Of a stretch of 64,000 nt of DNA, positions 59,701-64,000 are shown in pieces. Both the position numbers and the translations under genes were made by a program. Where the stretch lies: NCBI GenBank assembly GCA_014526335.1, contig JACTAT010000039.1, positions 5,380,202 through 5,444,201 of the forward strand, in the 5' to 3' direction. The first letter of the stretch is position 1; the number at the start of each line of letters is the position of its first letter. Source of the stretch: Chrysaora quinquecirrha (Eukaryota > Cnidaria > Scyphozoa > Semaeostomeae > Pelagiidae). The notes below the pieces were generated by a model that was not told where the DNA came from, did not search any database, and was given only the letters and a program-made list of their open reading frames with translations.

Positions 59701-62108
59701 AAAGGATACAGCCATTAAAAACGAAGAAAATTACCCCTAAAAATCGACTGATTTTAGGCAAAAAAGCAAGGCTATACTAAGGCAAAATGGCCAAAAATCG
59801 GGCAAAATCGATGGTTCTCAAAATTGCTCAAAATCATCAAAAATGGCCTCCAAAGGGTATAAGAAGGCATTCTACCCTTTTAGGGGTCAAAAAAGAAAGG
59901 ATACAGCCATTAAAAACGAAGAAAATTACCCCTAAAATCGACTGATTTTGGGCAAAAAGGCAAGGCTATACTAAGGCAAAATGGCCAAAAATCGGGCAAA
60001 ATCGATGGTTCTCAAAATTGCTCAAAATCATCAAAATGGCCTTCTAAAGCTATAAGAAGGCATTCTACCCTTTAGGGGTCAAAAAGAAAGGATACAGCCA
60101 TTAAAAACGAAGAAAATTACCCTAAAATCGACTGATTTTGGGCAAAAAGGCAAGGCTATACTAAGGCAAAATGGCCAAAAATCGGGCAAAATCGATGGTT
60201 CTCAAAATTGCTCAAAATCATCAAAAATGGCCTCCTAAGGGTATAAGAAGGCATTCTACCCTTTTAGGGGTCAAAAAAGAAAGGATACAGCCATTAAAAA
60301 CGAAGAAAATTACCCCTAAAATCGACTGATTTTGGGCAAAAAGGCAAGGCTATACTAAGGCAAAATGGCCAAAAATCGGGCAAAATCGATGGTTCTCAAA
60401 ATTGCTCAAAATCATCAAATATGGCCTTCTAAAGGTAAAAGAAGGCATTCTACCCTTTTAGGGGTCAAAAAAGAAAGGATACAGCCATTAAAAACGAAGA
60501 AAATTACCCTAAAATCGACTGATTTTGGGCAAAAAACAAGGCTATACTAAGGCAAAATGGCCAAAAATCGGGCAAAATCGATGGTTCTCAAAATTGCTCA
60601 AAATCATCAAAAATGGCCTCCAAAGGGTATAAGAAGGCATTCTACCCTTTTCAGGGGTCAAAAAAACCAAAGGATACAGCCATTAAAAACGAAGAAAATT
60701 ACCCCTAAAAATCGACTGATTTTAGGCAAAAAGGCAAGGCTATACTAAGGCAAAATGGCCAAAAATCGGGCAAAATCGATGGTTCTCAAAATTGCTCAAA
60801 ATCATCAAAAATGGCCTTCAAAGGTAAAAGAAGGTATTCTACCCTTTTAGGGGTCAAAAAAGAAAGGATACAGCCATTAAAAACGAAGAAAATTACCCCT
60901 AAAAATCGACTGATTTTGGGCAAAAAGGCAAGGCTATACTAAGGCAAAATTGCCAAAAATGGGGCAAAGTCGATGGTTCTCAAAATTGCTCAAAATCATC
61001 AAATATGGCCTTCTAAAGGTAAAAGAAGGCATTCTTCCCTTTTAGGGGTCAAAAAAGAAAGGATACAGCCATTAAAAACGAAGAAAATTACCCCTAAAAA
61101 TCGACTGATTTTGGGCAAAAAGGCAAGGCTATACTAAGGCAAAATGGCCAAAAATCGGGAAAAATCGATGGTTCTCAAAATTGCTCAAAATCCTAAAAAA
61201 TGGCACACTAAGGCCATAAGAAGGCATTCTACCCTTTTTCGGGTCAAAAAAGGAAGGATACAGCCATTAAAAACGAAAAAAAATGCCCCTAAAAATCGGC
61301 TGATTTTGGGCAAAAAGGCAAGGCTATACTAAGGCAAAATGGCCAAAAATCGGGCAAAATCGATGATTCTCAAAATTGCTCAAAATCATCAAAAATGGCC
61401 TCCAAAGGGTAGAAGAAGGCATTCTACCCTTTCAGGGGTTAAAAAAGAAAGGATACAGCCATTAAAAACGAAGAAAATTACCCCTTAAAAGTCGACTGAT
61501 TTTGGGCAAAAAGGCAAGGCTATACTAAGGCAAAATGGCCAAAAATTGGGCAAAATCGATGGTTCTCAAAATTGCTCAAAATCATCAAAGATGGCCTCCT
61601 AAGGGTATAAGAAGGCATTCTACTCCTTTAGGGTTCAAAAAAGAAAGGATGTAGCCACTAAAAACGTAGAAAATTACCCCGAAAAATCGACAGATTTTGG
61701 GCAAAAAGGCAAGGCTATACTAATGCAAAATGGCGAAAAATCGGGCGAAATTGGTGGTTCTCAAAATTGCTCAAAATCATCAAAAATGGCATCCTAAGGC
61801 TATAAGAAGGCATTCCACCCTTTTAGGGGTCAAAAAAGAAAGGATACAGCCATTAAAAACGAAGAAAATTACCCCTAAAAATCGACCAATTTTGGGCGAA
61901 AAGGCAAGGCTATACTAAGGCAAAATGGCCAAAAATCGGGCAAAATCGAAGGTTCCAAAAATTGCTCAAAATCCTAAAAAATGCCATCCTTAGGCTATAG
62001 GAACGTATTCTACTCCTTTAGGGGTCAAAAAGGAAGTGATATAGCCACTAGAAACGCAAGAAATTACCCCTAAAAATCGAACGTTTATTGGCAAAAAGTC
62101 AAGGCTAT
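50700..62108 (+). repeat. ~11.4-kb satellite array of ~195-bp monomers
   Basis: About 58 tandem monomers. The unit contains GGCAAGGCTATACTAAGGCAAAATGGCCAAAAATCGGGCAAAATCGATGG-like opening blocks, a CTCAAAATCATCAAAAATGG block, GGCTATAAGAAGGCATTCTA, CCCTTTTAGGGGTC, GGATACAGCCATTAAAAACG and TCGACTGATTTTGGGC. GGCAAGGCT anchors near 50705, 50881, 51076, 51271, 61709 and 61903 give a 195-bp step, with a short 176-bp unit at the left. Two small dyads recur in the unit: ACCCC-TTTA-GGGGT and AAAATCG-AC-CGATTTT; the second is lost in many right-half copies (TCGACTGA). Homogeneity rises to the right, where TGGTTCTCAAAATTGC variants dominate. Sixty-two-residue ORFs (MAKNRAKS...GKKARLY) arise because 195 is divisible by three. 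Confidence 0.95.
51080..55030 (+). repeat. Two tandem copies of a ~1.97-kb higher-order satellite unit
   Basis: Ten-monomer blocks 51080-53050 and 53050-55030 match monomer by monomer. Landmark variants recur at +1969 to +1973 bp: the AGGCTATATATAAGGC variant (51280 and 53248), the GGCCAAATATCGGGCCAAAT variant (51890 and 53860) and the doubled AAAGCAAAAAGGCAAGGC unit (52260 and 54233). Differences are mainly one-base changes in A, T or C runs. Confidence 0.85.
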
Positions 62109-62293
62109 TTTATTTTTTTTTTTAATAATTGTGTATAGGCCGAGATGGCCCTTAACAAATTACAACTTATTACTTAATTCTAATACATAAAATTTGTAAT
62201 TAATTAGTTACAGAAGTTCATAGGAAGGTATTAATTAACATTATATGAGTGCTCATAATGATTAAAACAGTTTTACATAAAAAATAGTACTTT
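62109..62293 (-). mobile_element. Short retroelement tail inserted in the last satellite units
   Basis: The satellite phrase AAGGCTATACTAAGG is interrupted after GGCTAT by ~185 bp and resumes at CTATACTAAGG. This leaves a possible CTAT duplication (62105-62108 and 62294-62297). On the minus strand the insert ends with GGGCCATCTCGGCCTATACACAATTATT followed by a poly(A)-like run. It is therefore probably a 5'-truncated non-LTR element or SINE. Confidence 0.6.
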
Positions 62294-62600
62294 CTATACT
62301 AAGGCAAAATTGCTAAAATTCGAACAAAATCAGGGGTTTCAAAAATCTTCCTAAATCATTCAAGATCTCTTTCTAGACTATTATAGTCATTTAAAGAGCA
62401 TCTCTAGCCAATTTTGTCACAGAAAAAAGCATCTCAAAATCGACCCATCTTCGCCATAAGGGTGATTATGAAACACGTTGATTTTGGGCGATCTTTGGCC
62501 ATTTTCCGTTTATGTAGCCTCGCCTTTTGGTCAAAATTAATCGAATTTTTGGGTTTGTTTTCATCAATGTTATGGACTAATAAGCATCTAGCATATGTTT
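62294..62600. repeat. Degenerate right edge of the satellite array, with an inverted monomer
   Basis: 62294-62450 continues in direct orientation but is diverged, and resembles the left edge (50390-50520). 62470-62600 read on the minus strand gives GACCAAAAGGCGAGGCTACA, GGAAAATGGCCAAAGATCGCCCAAAATCAA. This matches the monomer opening in reverse orientation. Confidence 0.55.
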
Positions 62601-62765
62601 TTTGTAATTTAGTTGTTCTATTTATATATGTTACATATAGCTTTATGCAATTTGTCAAAGCTAGTTGTTTATCAACTACAAAATCTAACAAGTTAAAGAG
62701 TTACAATTTAACCAGTTATAAAACAACGTTTCGGAGATAAATTTTAAATGTTTCGTTAATATTCT

Positions 62766-64000
62766 TCAACTTTTTATAAGCATATTGTTTGAAAAACATT
62801 TCTTCTTTTGAGAAGACCTTAAATCATTGAATGCATTCATTATTTTTTGAATTCTCCTCTTTTCCTTGGTGGCAAGTTCTTCATCTGCTGCTTTCCAAGA
62901 TATCGCAAAGCAAATATCAAATAAAACATTCGTCAAATCTTCTCCAATCTCCTTGTTCTTCCTTTTTAATTCATCTTCTTCCTCTATAGCAGCATTCAAT
63001 TTCTTATTTAACTCCTCACATTCTAGACACAAGTCATCAATTGCTTTCTGTCGCGCATGCATAAAGCCATGCCTGACTGCAATTTCAGCATGCATTTGGT
63101 TGATTCTTGCAGCGATACCTTCATGTTCTATTTCAATATTTCGCCCCTCTTCAAGCTGGGACATAATCTCCATAAACAACTTCTCTTTGGCATTTTCCTC
63201 TGATTGCAGCTGACGCTGCAAAGCCTTGTATTCTTCCATTATGGCTCCGTACTGATATTGCACCGCATCACGTTCTGTTATGATTTCCCCCAAATCTTGG
63301 TCATATTTTATGTTCTCTTTCAGACACAAATTATACTGTAGACGATTAATAACTGGCTCTGAAAACTCCTTTCTTATTTTCTTGATTTGCTCCTGCAATG
63401 AATTCAACTCATTTCGTTTCTCTTCACAAAGAGACTCTTCAGCATTGATTTCACATTCGACTTCGCTCAAGGCTGATGTCCTAGCCTTGATATTGTCACC
63501 TAATGTTCGGATGCTGTTCTTCATGAATTCTTCTGCTTTTAACGGCCCTGAACAAACACACAACTCTTCAGCTTGAGTTATTTCTCTCTGCAAACGCTCT
63601 AGCTCGGTCTTTAGTTTCTCATAATACCTTTCATAATACTTCCTATGGTATTTCACAGTCATACCATCTTCGTTTTCCTCTTTAATTCTCGTGAATAACA
63701 ACACCAATTCCCGTTTTCGTTCCTTTCTTTCCCTTGCAACACAAACCACATCCTTCAACTTATTGATAGAATTCCTCAAAATGAAGACTTTTCGTACTAT
63801 TTTATCGTTTAGTTCCGTGATTTTCTTGCTTGCCGGAACACAATTCGACTGCTCATGTTTGCAATATTTTCGATGGCAATAAACAGGCTTAAGCAGTAGC
63901 AAGTGATCATTTATCTGATCAATATAATCACGAATGATTTCCTCTTTCTCTGAAATCAAACCATCATAACTCGCCTCGGTTTTCTCGATTTGCGACTTGA
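62766..64000 (-). CDS. Coiled-coil protein, 3' part, running off the window
   Basis: One open frame runs on the minus strand from the window edge to TGA at 62766-62768, about 411 codons, with no ATG near the edge. The first part therefore lies outside the window. Most of it is heptad-rich charged coiled coil (LKTELERLQREITQAEEL, EECEELNKKLNAAIEEEDEL-like stretches), with no domain or motif I recognise. A Cys/His cluster near the visible N-terminus (CHRKYCKHEQSNC) could bind metal, but this is only a pattern. The C-terminus is basic (SSQKKKCFSNNMLIKS). No introns are visible in the part seen. It is separated from the satellite edge by about 170 bp of AT-rich sequence. Function unknown; structural, centrosomal or ciliary coiled-coil proteins are possible comparisons. 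Confidence 0.7.
   Translation of the reverse strand, partial: KSQIEKTEASYDGLISEKEEIIRDYIDQINDHLLLLKPVYCHRKYCKHEQSNCVPASKKITELNDKIVRKVFILRNSINKLKDVVCVARERKERKRELVLLFTRIKEENEDGMTVKYHRKYYERYYEKLKTELERLQREITQAEELCVCSGPLKAEEFMKNSIRTLGDNIKARTSALSEVECEINAEESLCEEKRNELNSLQEQIKKIRKEFSEPVINRLQYNLCLKENIKYDQDLGEIITERDAVQYQYGAIMEEYKALQRQLQSEENAKEKLFMEIMSQLEEGRNIEIEHEGIAARINQMHAEIAVRHGFMHARQKAIDDLCLECEELNKKLNAAIEEEDELKRKNKEIGEDLTNVLFDICFAISWKAADEELATKEKRRIQKIMNAFNDLRSSQKKKCFSNNMLIKS

Noticed and set aside
50727..61918. Repeated ~62-87-residue ORFs (MAKNRAKS...GKKARLY)
   Set aside because: They repeat once per satellite monomer because 195 is a multiple of three. Each ends at the same CTATACTAA stop, and indels between monomers are not frame-preserving, so no coding constraint is visible.
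50700..62108. CRISPR-like array
   Set aside because: There is no alternation of identical short repeats with unique spacers. The whole 195-bp unit is repeated, and the context is a metazoan genome with introns.

Overview
The window is metazoan nuclear DNA. It is AT-rich and intron-rich, with short exons, consensus GT-AG introns (two use GC donors) and many small repeats. The gene content is animal: an SPTLC1 orthologue, a ciliary STPG-repeat protein, a CUB-domain receptor-like protein and an R-type-lectin-like secreted protein. I think an early-branching invertebrate such as a cnidarian is the most likely source, but nothing here fixes the species.

Layout. 1.3-4.1 kb (minus): a four-exon gene for a small secreted lectin-like protein with an apparent one-base frame break. 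4.9-6.8 kb: a (TTAG)n field. 8.0-8.75 kb: a large foldback element. 9.7-11.2 kb (minus): a decayed ORF of a repeated invertebrate family, next to a 280-bp TIR element with a perfect 6-bp target duplication. 11.27-17.18 kb (plus): a seven-exon gene for a type I membrane protein with two CUB domains. 18.38-29.71 kb (plus): a complete 15-exon SPTLC1, the non-catalytic subunit of serine palmitoyltransferase. 30.87-41.70 kb (plus): a membrane-anchored coiled-coil gene with two interchangeable exon-1/exon-2 pairs, each coding its own acidic N-terminus and transmembrane anchor. The sequence also contains a broken third duplicate exon and a 16-nt microexon. 43.11-49.69 kb (plus): a 12-exon LEXM/CIMAP2-like ciliary gene, also with a one-base frame break, in an A-run. 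50.1-62.6 kb: a satellite array of about 195-bp monomers, including two tandem copies of a roughly 1.97-kb ten-monomer higher-order unit. 62.77-64.0 kb (minus): the 3' part of a coiled-coil protein gene that runs off the window.

The repeat landscape is the second theme. Nearly every long intron carries one small non-autonomous element: palindromic foldbacks, TIR elements with TAA, TTA or TA target sites, two tRNA-derived SINE families, a minisatellite or a tetranucleotide tract. Several families recur in different genes of this window, so their boundaries can be compared here directly. Differences between the two higher-order satellite copies are mostly single-base homopolymer length changes. 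That makes homopolymer miscounting a serious explanation for the LEXM-like frame break.

The genes do not form an obvious pathway; they look like ordinary neighbouring animal genes. All exon models come from reading splice sites, phase and protein similarity by eye; none was tested against transcripts.
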